Part shown: positions 1 to 8,194 of the stretch, piece after piece | How positions within the stretch are numbered: the stretch's first letter is position 1 | Layout of the letters: each line of letters begins with the position of its first letter | From: Pseudoalteromonas byunsanensis | Lineage (GTDB): Bacteria; Pseudomonadota; Gammaproteobacteria; Enterobacterales; Alteromonadaceae | Direction of reading: 5' to 3' | DNA length: 64,000 bases | Assembly (NCBI RefSeq): GCF_001854475.1 | Contig: NZ_MNAN01000009.1 | Span: 81,437-145,436 of the forward strand | Notes under the pieces: generated by a model | Database searches by the model: none | What the model was told of the DNA's origin: nothing | Seen by the model: only the letters and a program-made list of their open reading frames with translations | Translations under genes and position numbers: made by a program

Positions 1-91
1 TTAATTAACGGATAATTCCCTTACAGTGTAGACCATTTGTTAGCGCTACACATATGTTGCTAATTAGCAGACCTATGATGAGTAAAAACGG

Positions 92-634
92 TTACCAAAT
101 TAAATCGTCTGGAACCTCATAACCTGCATACGGATCATCCTCATCAGGTCCGTTACTATCGTCTTCAACATGAAAAACAATGTATTTTTCGTCTACCTCA
201 GCAATTTTACGCGCAGGTTCGTCCTGTAACACGTAGAACTGACCTTCAAGCACACAAATGGCCAAACGCCCCTTCGACAACGCTTGTTTGGTCTGTTCAT
301 TCACATCTAACTCTTTGACCTTATTTTCATAGGTAAAGTTAAATGTGACTTCACCACGTATCGAATCCTGATTGTGATGCTCTAAAATCTGCTTAACGCG
401 AGCTATTTGTTCACGCTCTTTAAGTTCCGCCTGCTTAGCTTTGTTTAGCTCTTCGGCTTTTTGCTGTTGCTCTAGTTTTGTTTGAGCAATATGCTTTTGC
501 AGATCACTTGGATCACTGGTTGCACCTTTTTTCTTTTTCTTCTTCTGTGCTTTACGCTTTTCCGACTTTGCCATCTTTGCCTTATGCTCAGTCGTTAACC
601 CTGCCTTTAGTAGCTGCTCTTGTAAAGAACCCAT
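92..634 (-). CDS. DUF2058 family protein (YaiL-like)
   Basis: Encodes 180 residues of the DUF2058 (YaiL) type, a family widespread in gammaproteobacteria without an established reaction. The N-terminus is very basic, with a run of lysines around residues 31-36, followed by a charged Gln/Lys/Glu-rich helix to about residue 85 that could form a coiled coil. The C-terminal half (about 90-180) is acidic and looks folded. The basic tail suggests nucleic-acid or ribosome contact, but that is inference. The ATG has a GGAG about ten bases upstream. It is a single-gene unit with no partner that explains its role. Family assignment is fairly sure, function is unknown. Confidence 0.85.
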   Translation of the reverse strand: MGSLQEQLLKAGLTTEHKAKMAKSEKRKAQKKKKKKGATSDPSDLQKHIAQTKLEQQQKAEELNKAKQAELKEREQIARVKQILEHHNQDSIRGEVTFNFTYENKVKELDVNEQTKQALSKGRLAICVLEGQFYVLQDEPARKIAEVDEKYIVFHVEDDSNGPDEDDPYAGYEVPDDLIW

Positions 635-870
635 TGTGCATGCTCCATGAAATACGAATTGTCATATTTTAACGCAGTGGTTTTTTTTGACCATATGCAA
701 AAGATGTATTAGCGAATTTTTTTATCTTCACAAGCTACCTTAACAAGACCCTTGTCTCTCTTATATGATTTACCGCAAAGAATTGCTAACTAGCTGATTC
801 AAAACTGTTCAACAAAAACAAATCCACGCATAATGAAGACGAACCGAGCAAATCCCCTTTTGGAACCTCA

Positions 871-2010
871 ATGCCGTTAATACAGCTGCTTATTTCTTCT
901 GTTTTTATATTTTTTGTACTTTATGCACCGCAGCCGTTGCTCGCTATTTTTGCACAATCTTTTTCCGTATCAACCGCCACCAGTGGTGCGCTCATGTCCA
1001 TCACTATGGCACCATTGGCTATAGCGCCAATTTTTTATGGACTGCTGTTTGCACGCAGAAACCCGCTCAGTATCCTTAAAATCGCGATGCTTATTTTAGC
1101 ACTCACCAGCGTATTATTCGCTCTTGCTCCGAGCTTTGAGTTATTACTTGCTCTTAGGTTTATTCAAGGCTTAACTTTGCCAGCCGCACTCACAGCAATG
1201 ACAGGCTTCATTGGGCAACAGTACAGCGGTATTCAACTACAGCAAAATATGACACGCTATATTGGTAGCACAATTTTAGGTGGGTATTTAGGACGTGTGC
1301 TGGCAGCCAACTTCGCTAGCTGGTTTTCATGGCAGAGCTTTTATTATTTATTTGCATTTACCTTACTGGTTTTGGCTTTATGCATCAAACCTCACCGCTG
1401 CCAACCTCCAGAGCGAGCTCCGGCCTCGCCCAAGGCTTACCTAAAACCTTTGCGTAATAGACTAATAGTGCGATTGTTTGGCTGCGTTTTTTGTATGTTC
1501 TTCTGCTTTGCGGCATTAATGAATTATCTTCCTTTTATTCTTCGGGATATGTTCAATATAACCGACAGCAAAACCATTGGTTGGGTATATAGTGGTTATC
1601 TGATCGGAGCAATCATTTCGATGGCCACACCACGCCTTAACCAATTTTTCAACAACCCATGGCGATGGCTGAGCATATTATTTGCTGTTTACTGTTTAAC
1701 TCTTGTAGCCATGCAAATTCCGCTTTTGGGCATCTTCTTGGTCACCTTTACACTGTTCTGTGCTTGCATGTTTATGATCCACGCCAGCGCAGCCCCATTG
1801 GCGAATAAGATTAGTGATGCCCCACCCACTGTAACCAATGGCGCTTACGTATCTTTTTACTATAGCGGCGGCGCGTTGGGGTCATTTATACCAGGAATGG
1901 TTTTACAAAGTTTTGGCTATCATGCTTTTTTATTCGCCTTACTTTTGGTATGTGCAACGGGTCTACTGTTGACATACATGACCTATAAGCAAGGCACATC
2001 AATAACCTGA
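871..2010 (+). CDS. MFS transporter, YnfM-like
   Basis: A 379-residue inner-membrane protein with about twelve hydrophobic segments, fitting a major facilitator superfamily drug/metabolite exporter. The first segment carries the Tyr-Ala-Pro-Gln-Pro-Leu-Leu motif (residues 18-24) typical of YnfM/YgaY-like exporters. A charged cytoplasmic loop around residues 170-190 separates two six-helix halves. The substrate cannot be told from sequence. The ATG lies after a GGAA ribosome binding site. Its 3' end overlaps the convergent deacylase gene by 28 bases, so neither gene can have a terminator between them. Confidence 0.85.
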   Translation: MPLIQLLISSVFIFFVLYAPQPLLAIFAQSFSVSTATSGALMSITMAPLAIAPIFYGLLFARRNPLSILKIAMLILALTSVLFALAPSFELLLALRFIQGLTLPAALTAMTGFIGQQYSGIQLQQNMTRYIGSTILGGYLGRVLAANFASWFSWQSFYYLFAFTLLVLALCIKPHRCQPPERAPASPKAYLKPLRNRLIVRLFGCVFCMFFCFAALMNYLPFILRDMFNITDSKTIGWVYSGYLIGAIISMATPRLNQFFNNPWRWLSILFAVYCLTLVAMQIPLLGIFLVTFTLFCACMFMIHASAAPLANKISDAPPTVTNGAYVSFYYSGGALGSFIPGMVLQSFGYHAFLFALLLVCATGLLLTYMTYKQGTSIT

Positions 2011-2480
2011 GGTTTATGTCCTGTGTACTGCCAAAACTGGAGAAGTTGGGGTTTAGATAAAACCCAAGTTTTGCGGTTATCCAGTGGGTGACATTGCCAC
2101 AGCTTTGCATCCCAAAGGCCGCTATCAATCCACAACTCTACTTGCTTATCACTATCATTGAATAATGCCAGTGCCGACACACATCCGGGCTGAATTTTAA
2201 GATACTTTTCTAACCGCTGATCAGAGGCAAAGCCGAGACGGGACAGGCCTTGCTGAATTGACAGCGTTTTTAAGTCGACTTTCAGATATGATCTGAGTAA
2301 AAGCAGCACATGACGTCGTCCATAATTATCTCTTAAAAACAGGTTTTTAATCCGAGTTCCTTGTCGTTCAAGCTGTAATTTATCTGCTTCATCACAGGTG
2401 TGCAACGCTGGGTGCTCATATTGAATGGGTTCAATCTTAAGCTCTTTTAGAGCCTTGGCAAGACTATGCTCTAATGACAT
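1983..2480 (-). CDS. YbaK/PrdX-type aminoacyl-tRNA deacylase
   Basis: A 165-residue protein of the YbaK/ProX editing family, which hydrolyses mischarged tRNA in trans. It resembles the PrdX/ProXp-ala branch, acting on Ala-tRNA(Pro), rather than YbaK, judging from the N-terminal half with the Arg-Gly-Thr-Arg-Ile-Lys-Asn-Leu-Phe-Leu segment and the Trp-rich C-terminus ending in Val-Ile-Asp-Val-Pro. The start is set at the ATG at 2480: a TTG four codons upstream would run into the preceding lipoprotein gene. It begins two bases after that gene's stop, so the two are probably co-transcribed. Substrate specificity is inferred. Confidence 0.82.
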   Translation of the reverse strand: MSLEHSLAKALKELKIEPIQYEHPALHTCDEADKLQLERQGTRIKNLFLRDNYGRRHVLLLLRSYLKVDLKTLSIQQGLSRLGFASDQRLEKYLKIQPGCVSALALFNDSDKQVELWIDSGLWDAKLWQCHPLDNRKTWVLSKPQLLQFWQYTGHKPQVIDVPCL

Positions 2481-2482
2481 AC

Positions 2483-2887
2483 TCACAAACAATTACCTCT
2501 AAGCTGAACACTGCGCTGACGCCAATAAACTCGGTTTATTTTGTGCCCTGCTCGACAATAATCTCGTTGCCCAAGCGCCTTTTCCAACAACTCTACCGCA
2601 CGTTCTTCCAGTTGTAATTTTAGCTCTGGTGAATCTTCAACGCGTTGATGTTCAGCATACCTTTTTAGTTCGCCTCGACTCATAGGTTTGTGGCTGCTAA
2701 CCTTCATCAATGGCGTTGGCTCGACGGTAACAATATAAACAAAAAGCAAATCTCCTGACTCGGATTGCTTTGTATGGAGCGCTTGTTCAGCTATTTGAAA
2801 TTCGACTTTTTCAGGTGCAGATGCACACCCCCCTAATAAAATAAAACACACACTAGCCAGTAGAAGACGTACATTCTTTTGAAACAT
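2483..2887 (-). CDS. Small outer-membrane-type lipoprotein
   Basis: A 134-residue protein with a lipoprotein signal peptide: a basic start, a Leu/Val-rich core and the lipobox Leu-Leu-Gly-Gly-Cys near residue 21. The mature part is charged, has two further cysteines near the C-terminus and no recognised domain. The reading frame is open from a TTG 26 codons upstream, but that extension would bury the signal peptide, so the ATG at 2887 is preferred. The Ala-Ser-Ala after the Cys, with no Asp at +2, favours outer-membrane sorting. It is tightly followed by the deacylase gene. Function unknown. Confidence 0.75.
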   Translation of the reverse strand: MFQKNVRLLLASVCFILLGGCASAPEKVEFQIAEQALHTKQSESGDLLFVYIVTVEPTPLMKVSSHKPMSRGELKRYAEHQRVEDSPELKLQLEERAVELLEKALGQRDYCRAGHKINRVYWRQRSVQLRGNCL

Positions 2888-2969
2888 CAAACATTCAATC
2901 TTGGTATTATTTTCACTTAGTCTATCAAAGGCATTTGCAAAAATGTGAAAAAAATTTCCTGGCAAAGAC

Positions 2970-2997
2970 TTGACGAGTCATTCAAAAAGTTTTAAAT
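2970..2997 (+). promoter_or_regulatory. Sigma70 promoter of tRNA-Ala
   Basis: A TTGACG -35 box (2970-2975), a 16-base spacer and a TTAAAT -10 box (2992-2997) lie just upstream of the tRNA. The segment after the -10 is pyrimidine/GC-rich (GCTCCGTCC), a discriminator type usual for growth-rate and stringently controlled stable-RNA promoters. The stringent control is inferred from this composition. Confidence 0.7.
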
Positions 2998-3020
2998 TTC
3001 GCTCCGTCCAAACGGAATGT

Positions 3021-3096
3021 GGGGCTATAGCTCAGCTGGGAGAGCGCCTGCCTTGCACGCAGGAGGTCAGCAGTTCGATCCTGCTTAGCTCCACCA
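3021..3096 (+). tRNA. tRNA-Ala (anticodon TGC)
   Basis: A complete 76-base cloverleaf with encoded 3' CCA. The acceptor stem GGGGCTA pairs with TAGCTCC and includes the G3-U70 wobble that is the identity element for alanyl-tRNA synthetase. The anticodon TGC is at 3054-3056, and the T arm has TTCGATC in the loop. This isoacceptor usually lies in the 16S-23S spacer of rRNA operons, but here it stands alone with its own promoter. Confidence 0.97.
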
Positions 3097-3187
3097 CTTT
3101 CCGCCTTTCTTATGTAACATCTCGTTACCGTATCTAATGGTATATAAATTTTTTGGCTTTGTTGTGTGTGAATGCTTTTACACCAAT

Positions 3188-3214
3188 AAAAAACGGGCCT
3201 GTTAGCCCGCTTTC
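3188..3214 (-). terminator. Rho-independent terminator of proBA
   Basis: On the minus strand, a CGGGC/GCCCG stem with a six-base loop (3194-3209) is followed by six T residues, just downstream of the proA stop. Read on the plus strand the T tract is poor, so it would terminate the convergent tRNA-Ala transcript only weakly. Confidence 0.85.
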
Positions 3215-3235
3215 ATTACGTTATTTACTAACTTA

Positions 3236-4483
3236 CTAATCCCTGATCTGGCCTTCGCCCGTTACCAAGAACTTTTCTGTTGTTAGTGACTCAAGCCCCA
3301 TAGGGCCATAAGCATGTAGCTTAGTTGTAGCAATGCCTATTTCAGCACCTAACCCAAGTTGTGAGCCGTCAGAAAAGCGCGATGAAGCATTCACCATTAC
3401 TACTGATGCATCAACACTGCGCTGAAATAGTTCAGCTTTTTGACTATCTTGCGTACAAATTACTTCTGTGTGATGACTACCAAAACGATCGATATGTTCT
3501 AAAGCGCCAGCGAAATCATCAACAATACGTACCGCAACTTCTAAGCTTAGATATTCTTCACCAAACTGGTCCTCTGAAATTATATTTGCATTTTCAAAGT
3601 ATTTAGCAGACTGAGTGTCAGCATTAACCACAACCTGTTTATGTGCAAACGCTTTTTGTAAACGAGGCAAAAATTGCGAAGCAACTGCTTTGTGAACAAC
3701 AATCCCTTCAAGAGCATTACACACACCTGTACGTTGTGTTTTGCCATTCAATGCAAGCTTAAGTGCAATATCAAGATCTGCGTCCTCATCAACATATAAA
3801 TGACATACCCCTTTGAAGTGCTGGATCACAGGAATGGTACTGTTCTCAGTAACAAAGTTGATCAAGCCTTCACCGCCACGAGGAATAATTAGGTCGATAT
3901 ATTTCTTTTGCTGCATCAATTCCATCAGTAGTGCTCTGTCTGGATCTGGCACAACCGTTATTAGTGCAGTCGGTAAACCGTGTTGCTCTAACACCTGATG
4001 CATCACCTTAGCGATGGCTTGAGAGCTTTGTAGCGCTTCTTTACCGCCGCGAAGAATAACACCATTACCAGACTTAAAGCACAGAGCTCCAGCATCTGCT
4101 GTCACATTTGGACGCGCCTCATAAATCATACAAACAACCCCAAGTGGTACACGCATTTTGCTAATTTTTATACCATTTGGGCGTACCCCCATATCTCGAA
4201 CTAAACCCACTGGGTCGTCGAGCTCAACGATTGTTTTGATCCCCTCAGCCATATCTGCGATACGCTCAGGTGTTAATGTTAAACGGTCAATCATGGCTGG
4301 AGGCAACTGATTGTCGCGTGCCAAAGACAAGTCGTGCTCATTTGCTGCTAAAATATCACTGCTTTGAGCTACGAGTGCCGCTGCCATATCTGTCAGAACA
4401 GCATTTTTTTGCTGGGTGCTCAGAAGTGCCAATTGCTTTGCTGCACTTGCTGCTTGTTGTGATAATTCTGTAATTAAACTCAT
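3236..4483 (-). CDS. proA: Gamma-glutamyl phosphate reductase
   Basis: ProA, 415 residues, reduces gamma-glutamyl phosphate to glutamate-5-semialdehyde with NADPH in the second step of proline synthesis. The aldehyde-dehydrogenase-like fold is complete: the cofactor segment around residues 115-145, and the catalytic Cys255 in the Arg-Thr-Gly-Val-Cys-Asn motif. Length matches the family (about 417). It starts three bases after the proB stop and ends at a strong terminator, so proBA is a two-gene operon in the usual order. Confidence 0.97.
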   Translation of the reverse strand: MSLITELSQQAASAAKQLALLSTQQKNAVLTDMAAALVAQSSDILAANEHDLSLARDNQLPPAMIDRLTLTPERIADMAEGIKTIVELDDPVGLVRDMGVRPNGIKISKMRVPLGVVCMIYEARPNVTADAGALCFKSGNGVILRGGKEALQSSQAIAKVMHQVLEQHGLPTALITVVPDPDRALLMELMQQKKYIDLIIPRGGEGLINFVTENSTIPVIQHFKGVCHLYVDEDADLDIALKLALNGKTQRTGVCNALEGIVVHKAVASQFLPRLQKAFAHKQVVVNADTQSAKYFENANIISEDQFGEEYLSLEVAVRIVDDFAGALEHIDRFGSHHTEVICTQDSQKAELFQRSVDASVVMVNASSRFSDGSQLGLGAEIGIATTKLHAYGPMGLESLTTEKFLVTGEGQIRD

Positions 4484-4486
4484 GAG

Positions 4487-5596
4487 TTACGATTTCTCCA
4501 AAATTGCAATGTCTTGTTCCGAAATAACAGGGCCTATGCTTTGTTGTAAGTGTCCGTTATCCGACGTTTCTTCCTGCTCAGCTAAAAAGTTCAGCAGACA
4601 GCTACTATAGTTGGTCGTAGCCTTAGCGAGTCGCTCACCTTTAGCGGTACGCACAAGTACCGTGTCGCCGACCGAAAATTCACCATTTACGTGCGAAATA
4701 TTGCTCGCAGCTAGCGGCTCAGCGTGATCTTTCAATTCTTCTGCATAATCATGTTCAACAACTATTTCACCCTGCTCAGAGGCCGTATGTGTCATCCAAT
4801 GCTGCTGAGCATGCATCGGTTCATCATAAGGCAAGAATACTGTGCCTGGGTTTTCACCTAACAGTAAACGCTCAAATGTTCGCCCTTTAAAACCATTTAC
4901 AATATAAGTGCTGATACCATGAGACGTTGCCTTTTCAGCGGCTTCTATCTTGGTTTTCATACCACCCGTGCCGACCGTACTTGTCGCACAGCCAGCCATT
5001 GCGTATATATCTTCAGATATTTCAGAAACTTGTTGTATCAACATGGCATCTTCATGCAAATTTGGGTTTTTATTGTAAAGACCATCTACATCTGAACACA
5101 TCAATAGCACATCAGCATCAGCTGCGGCAGCGACCATCGCTGACAAGTTATCGTTGTCACCCACCTTCAAATCATCACTGGTCACAGCATCATTTTCATT
5201 GATAATAGGTAATATGCCGTGTTCAAGTAAAGTGAATATAGTTTCACGGATGCTGTTATAGCGCTCTAAATCTCGTAAATCACCATGTGTTAATAAAATT
5301 TGTGCAGACGGGAAATCAAAAAATCGGTCCCATGTTGCCATCATTTCTGTTTGACCCGCTGCGGCCATCGCTTTTTTGAGCACCACTGATGAATTTTTAG
5401 CATCTTCTGGAAACAGATGTGACCCTGCAGCGACGGAGCCCGAAGATACAAGCACGACCTCCTTCCCCATTGAGCGACAACGGACGATAAATTGTGCAAT
5501 GGTCAATAAATAACGCGCACGACAACCATCTTGGTCAGGTGCAATAAGTGCGCTACCTATTTTGATCACGATACGCCGAGAGTTTGAAATGTTCAT
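4487..5596 (-). CDS. proB: Glutamate 5-kinase
   Basis: ProB, 369 residues, phosphorylates L-glutamate with ATP and is the proline-feedback-controlled first step. It has an amino-acid kinase domain (about 1-260, opening with Val-Ile-Lys-Ile-Gly-Ser) and a C-terminal PUA domain (about 275-360). The frame is open for another 35 codons upstream, but the ATG at 5596 has an AGGA ribosome binding site about six bases away and gives the normal family length (367 in E. coli), so the extension is not used here. Confidence 0.96.
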   Translation of the reverse strand: MNISNSRRIVIKIGSALIAPDQDGCRARYLLTIAQFIVRCRSMGKEVVLVSSGSVAAGSHLFPEDAKNSSVVLKKAMAAAGQTEMMATWDRFFDFPSAQILLTHGDLRDLERYNSIRETIFTLLEHGILPIINENDAVTSDDLKVGDNDNLSAMVAAAADADVLLMCSDVDGLYNKNPNLHEDAMLIQQVSEISEDIYAMAGCATSTVGTGGMKTKIEAAEKATSHGISTYIVNGFKGRTFERLLLGENPGTVFLPYDEPMHAQQHWMTHTASEQGEIVVEHDYAEELKDHAEPLAASNISHVNGEFSVGDTVLVRTAKGERLAKATTNYSSCLLNFLAEQEETSDNGHLQQSIGPVISEQDIAILEKS

Positions 5597-5941
5597 ATTG
5601 TTTCCTGTCGTTGCCTTACTTAAATAAAATTCACGCAGCACCAACGTAAATTGGACGTGCGCGAGTAAAAACAACCAGAGTTGAACAATACAAATATACA
5701 ATACAGCTTACGCGTTTACACTCATGTGCCCAACACTGGCTGTCGCTTTACTAAAAAATGGATTGTGACATTGTATTTTTTCTACAATGTCGAGCCGTTT
5801 TCAGCAGGTACATCATGGTTTGATGAGGCTGAAAAGACCTATACCGCAATGAATAATTGCGCAAAGAATAGTTTAATTGTTGAACCGTACTAAGCTCTTT
5901 TCATATTCACATATGCCAATGACCAGTACTAAAAGCTAGCT

Positions 5942-5950
5942 TGTTATAAT
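5942..5950 (+). promoter_or_regulatory. Extended -10 promoter element
   Basis: TGTTATAAT on the plus strand is a perfect TATAAT with an upstream TG, the extended -10 form that can work without a good -35. No convincing -35 is visible at 16-18 bases. It would start a transcript around 5957, leaving about 325 bases of leader before the antiporter ATG, or giving a separate small RNA. Confidence 0.45.
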
Positions 5951-6253
5951 TGCTACAACAAAGCCAAAAAGAATTTCGGTGTACATCTACCGAACGCTTT
6001 ATAGCTTAACCCATTTATCAGACATTTTTCAACTTTACGGGGAAATAATCGCTTATACCGACCATAAATATGGAAAATAGCACTTTATGGGGACAAAACT
6101 AGCACAATACTTTGCCGCAATATAAAACAATGTAATGATCCATTTCTGTTGATAGAGACTATGGTTAACTAAGAGAGCACGGCTTATATCTGAATTCGAT
6201 TTCGTAGCCGTAATATAACTGTGGTATAACCCGCTTAGTTTATTTTTAACTAT

Positions 6254-6271
6254 GTTAACCAATAGGTTAAC
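6254..6271. promoter_or_regulatory. Perfect inverted repeat next to antiporter RBS
   Basis: GTTAACC and GGTTAAC are separated by AATA and end one base before the GGAGA ribosome binding site of the antiporter. It could be an operator for a dimeric regulator or, in RNA, a seven-pair hairpin affecting ribosome access. Confidence 0.5.
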
Positions 6272-6281
6272 TGGAGACATT

Positions 6282-8147
6282 ATGTCAGCTATTTATATCG
6301 CTGGAATCGCCATTTTTTCTGTGCTTGCTCAGTGGCTTGCTTGGGTGCTAAAAGTGCCTGCTATCTTGTTTTTATTATTAATTGGTTTGTTACTCGGGCC
6401 ACTAACTGGTCAGTTGAGTCCTGATGACCTTTTGGGTGACTTACTGTTTCCTGTCGTGTCACTATCGGTGGCCATTATTTTATTTGAAGGCGCGCTCACT
6501 TTACATTTTCGGGAGCTTAAAGGGATTGGTAAGATTGTTCGAAACCTTTGCTCTATAGGCATGTTTGCAACTTTCGTTATCATTGCACTGTGCGGTTATT
6601 TTATTTTGGACTTAGACTGGCGTGTCGCAGCCGTATTAGGCGCTGTGCTGGTTGTAACAGGCCCAACTGTAATAGCCCCTATGCTTAATGCCATGAGGCC
6701 AAATCAAGACATCGATAGAGTGCTACGTTGGGAGGGTATCGTCATCGACCCCATTGGCGCCTTGTTTGCCGTACTCGTATTTGAAGCGGTGAGTTTTGTA
6801 GGTCAAGGAGAGGTCCTAAGCCACACCCTGATTGCTTTGTTTTCAACACTGGGGGTTGGAATAAGTGTAGGTGTTGTAGCTGGCTGGATCACCAGTTCAT
6901 TGATACGCCGAGAGTGGCTCCCGTATGAATTGCATAAGTTTGGAATATTAGCTTTGGTGCTATTTAGCTTTACCTTTTCAAATCATCTTGCCCATGAATC
7001 TGGGCTGCTAGCGGTAACGATTTTTGGTATTTGGTTGGCTAATCAAGACGACTTAGAAATCGACTCCGTCTTAGAGTTCAAAGAAGACTTATCGATGATA
7101 TTGATCTCTAGCCTGTTTATTTTACTCGCTGCCAGATTGCAACTAAGTGATTTAATGTTGCTGGGGGTAGAAACCTTTATTTTTCTTGCTGTAGTTTTAT
7201 TTATCGCGCGCCCTATTTGTATTGCGATATCAACTTACAACACCGATTTACCACTTAAATCTCGTGTTTTACTTTCATGGATCGCGCCAAGAGGGATTGT
7301 TGCTGCGGCTGTGGGCTCTGTATTCGCGCTGAGCATGATAGATTCGCAAATTCCCGATGCCAATAAATTAGTACCGCTGATCTTCACCGTTATCATTGTC
7401 ACAGTAGTACTACAGAGCTTAACGGCAACACCGCTGGCTAAACTATTAGGTGTGCGCCAACCAAGCCCCAACACCTTATTGATTATAGGTGCGAACCACG
7501 TTGCTAGAGCAATAGCAAAAGGTTTGAAAGAGCAAAATATTGATGTGTACTTATCAGACCCTGCATGGGAAAACTGTAAAATGGCCAGAATGGATGGGCT
7601 CCCCTGCTATTACGGCAATCCTCAATCTGAGCACGCTGAGCGTTATTTGCCGCTCACTTCACTCAAATCAGTTTTGGCCTTATCACCAAATAGGCATCAC
7701 AATGCGCTAGGTGTCCAATATTTCTCCCACTTATTGAATGAGCAAAATGTATTTTCATTACGCTCATCAACCAACCATGCAAAAGCAAACAAAGACAGTG
7801 CCACCTTTTTATCCAGACAAATCTTGTTTGGAGAGCAAGGCTACTACGCAAGACTAAGCAGCCTAATAGCGAAGGGCGGTAAAGTTAGCGCAACACGCTT
7901 GTCTGAGGAGTTTAGCTGGCAGCAGTACCTTGAGATCAACAAAGAAGCTATCCCACTGTTTATTATTTCAGACACCAATAATAGTGATGAGTCGCAAATC
8001 AGACCGTTTGTGATTGAGATGAAAAAACCGCCAGAACAAGGTGAGCGTATTGTTGCGTTGCAGCCACCTAAGATGTCTGTACTTAAAGAGCCCAGTCTCA
8101 ATAAAGAGCAAAGCAGTAGCACTTTGGGAGAAAAGCTCGGGAACTAA
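6282..8147 (+). CDS. CPA1/NhaP-type sodium/proton antiporter
   Basis: A 621-residue inner-membrane protein. About twelve to thirteen transmembrane helices fill residues 1-390, including Gly-Pro-Thr-Val-Ile-Ala-Pro and, around residue 156, Ile-Asp-Pro-Ile-Gly with an acidic residue where CPA1 antiporters bind the ion. A soluble part from about 400 begins with a beta strand and a degenerate dinucleotide-binding loop (Ile-Gly-Ala-Asn-His) like a TrkA-N domain, so gating by a nucleotide is possible but the glycines are not fully kept. The ATG at 6282, after GGAGA, is preferred to one ten codons upstream. Likely role: Na+ or K+ export and pH homeostasis, fitting a marine cell. Confidence 0.88.
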   Translation: MSAIYIAGIAIFSVLAQWLAWVLKVPAILFLLLIGLLLGPLTGQLSPDDLLGDLLFPVVSLSVAIILFEGALTLHFRELKGIGKIVRNLCSIGMFATFVIIALCGYFILDLDWRVAAVLGAVLVVTGPTVIAPMLNAMRPNQDIDRVLRWEGIVIDPIGALFAVLVFEAVSFVGQGEVLSHTLIALFSTLGVGISVGVVAGWITSSLIRREWLPYELHKFGILALVLFSFTFSNHLAHESGLLAVTIFGIWLANQDDLEIDSVLEFKEDLSMILISSLFILLAARLQLSDLMLLGVETFIFLAVVLFIARPICIAISTYNTDLPLKSRVLLSWIAPRGIVAAAVGSVFALSMIDSQIPDANKLVPLIFTVIIVTVVLQSLTATPLAKLLGVRQPSPNTLLIIGANHVARAIAKGLKEQNIDVYLSDPAWENCKMARMDGLPCYYGNPQSEHAERYLPLTSLKSVLALSPNRHHNALGVQYFSHLLNEQNVFSLRSSTNHAKANKDSATFLSRQILFGEQGYYARLSSLIAKGGKVSATRLSEEFSWQQYLEINKEAIPLFIISDTNNSDESQIRPFVIEMKKPPEQGERIVALQPPKMSVLKEPSLNKEQSSSTLGEKLGN

Positions 8148-8156
8148 TAAAAACGT

Positions 8157-8190
8157 GTCATCACCTGTGCTAGTAAAGATTGGTGATGAC
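8157..8190. terminator. Bidirectional terminator, antiporter/motX
   Basis: Perfect 9-bp arms GTCATCACC (8157-8165) and GGTGATGAC (8182-8190) with a 16-base loop lie between the convergent stops. Toward the antiporter side the tail is TGTTTTAC, and on the minus strand it is ACACGTTTTTATT, so it can serve both transcripts. Confidence 0.7.
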
Positions 8191-8194
8191 TGTT

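Larger units (their letters stand above)
5597..6281. other. 685-bp structured intergenic region
   Basis: No convincing gene was found between proB and the divergent antiporter. The region holds a perfect 9-bp inverted repeat (GACATTGTA, 5767-5775, with TACAATGTC, 5783-5791), a nested hairpin with arms TTTTCAGC (5798-5805) and GCTGAAAA (5828-5835) plus an inner CATCA/TGATG stem, a TTCGGT/ACCGAA hairpin (5975-5994), and an extended -10 box. The reading frames crossing it lack ribosome binding sites. It probably carries both divergent promoters and possibly a leader or small RNA. Confidence 0.6.

Noticed and set aside
478..672. Plus-strand frame of 64 codons over the DUF2058 gene
   Set aside because: It runs antisense to a clearly coding gene and has no ribosome binding site.
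5681..5893. 70-codon frame in the proB-antiporter gap
   Set aside because: TTG start without a convincing ribosome binding site, starts within the extended proB leader, and is crossed by hairpins; no recognisable protein.
6053..6280. 75-codon minus-strand frame before the antiporter
   Set aside because: No family resemblance, overlaps the likely promoter and leader of the antiporter.
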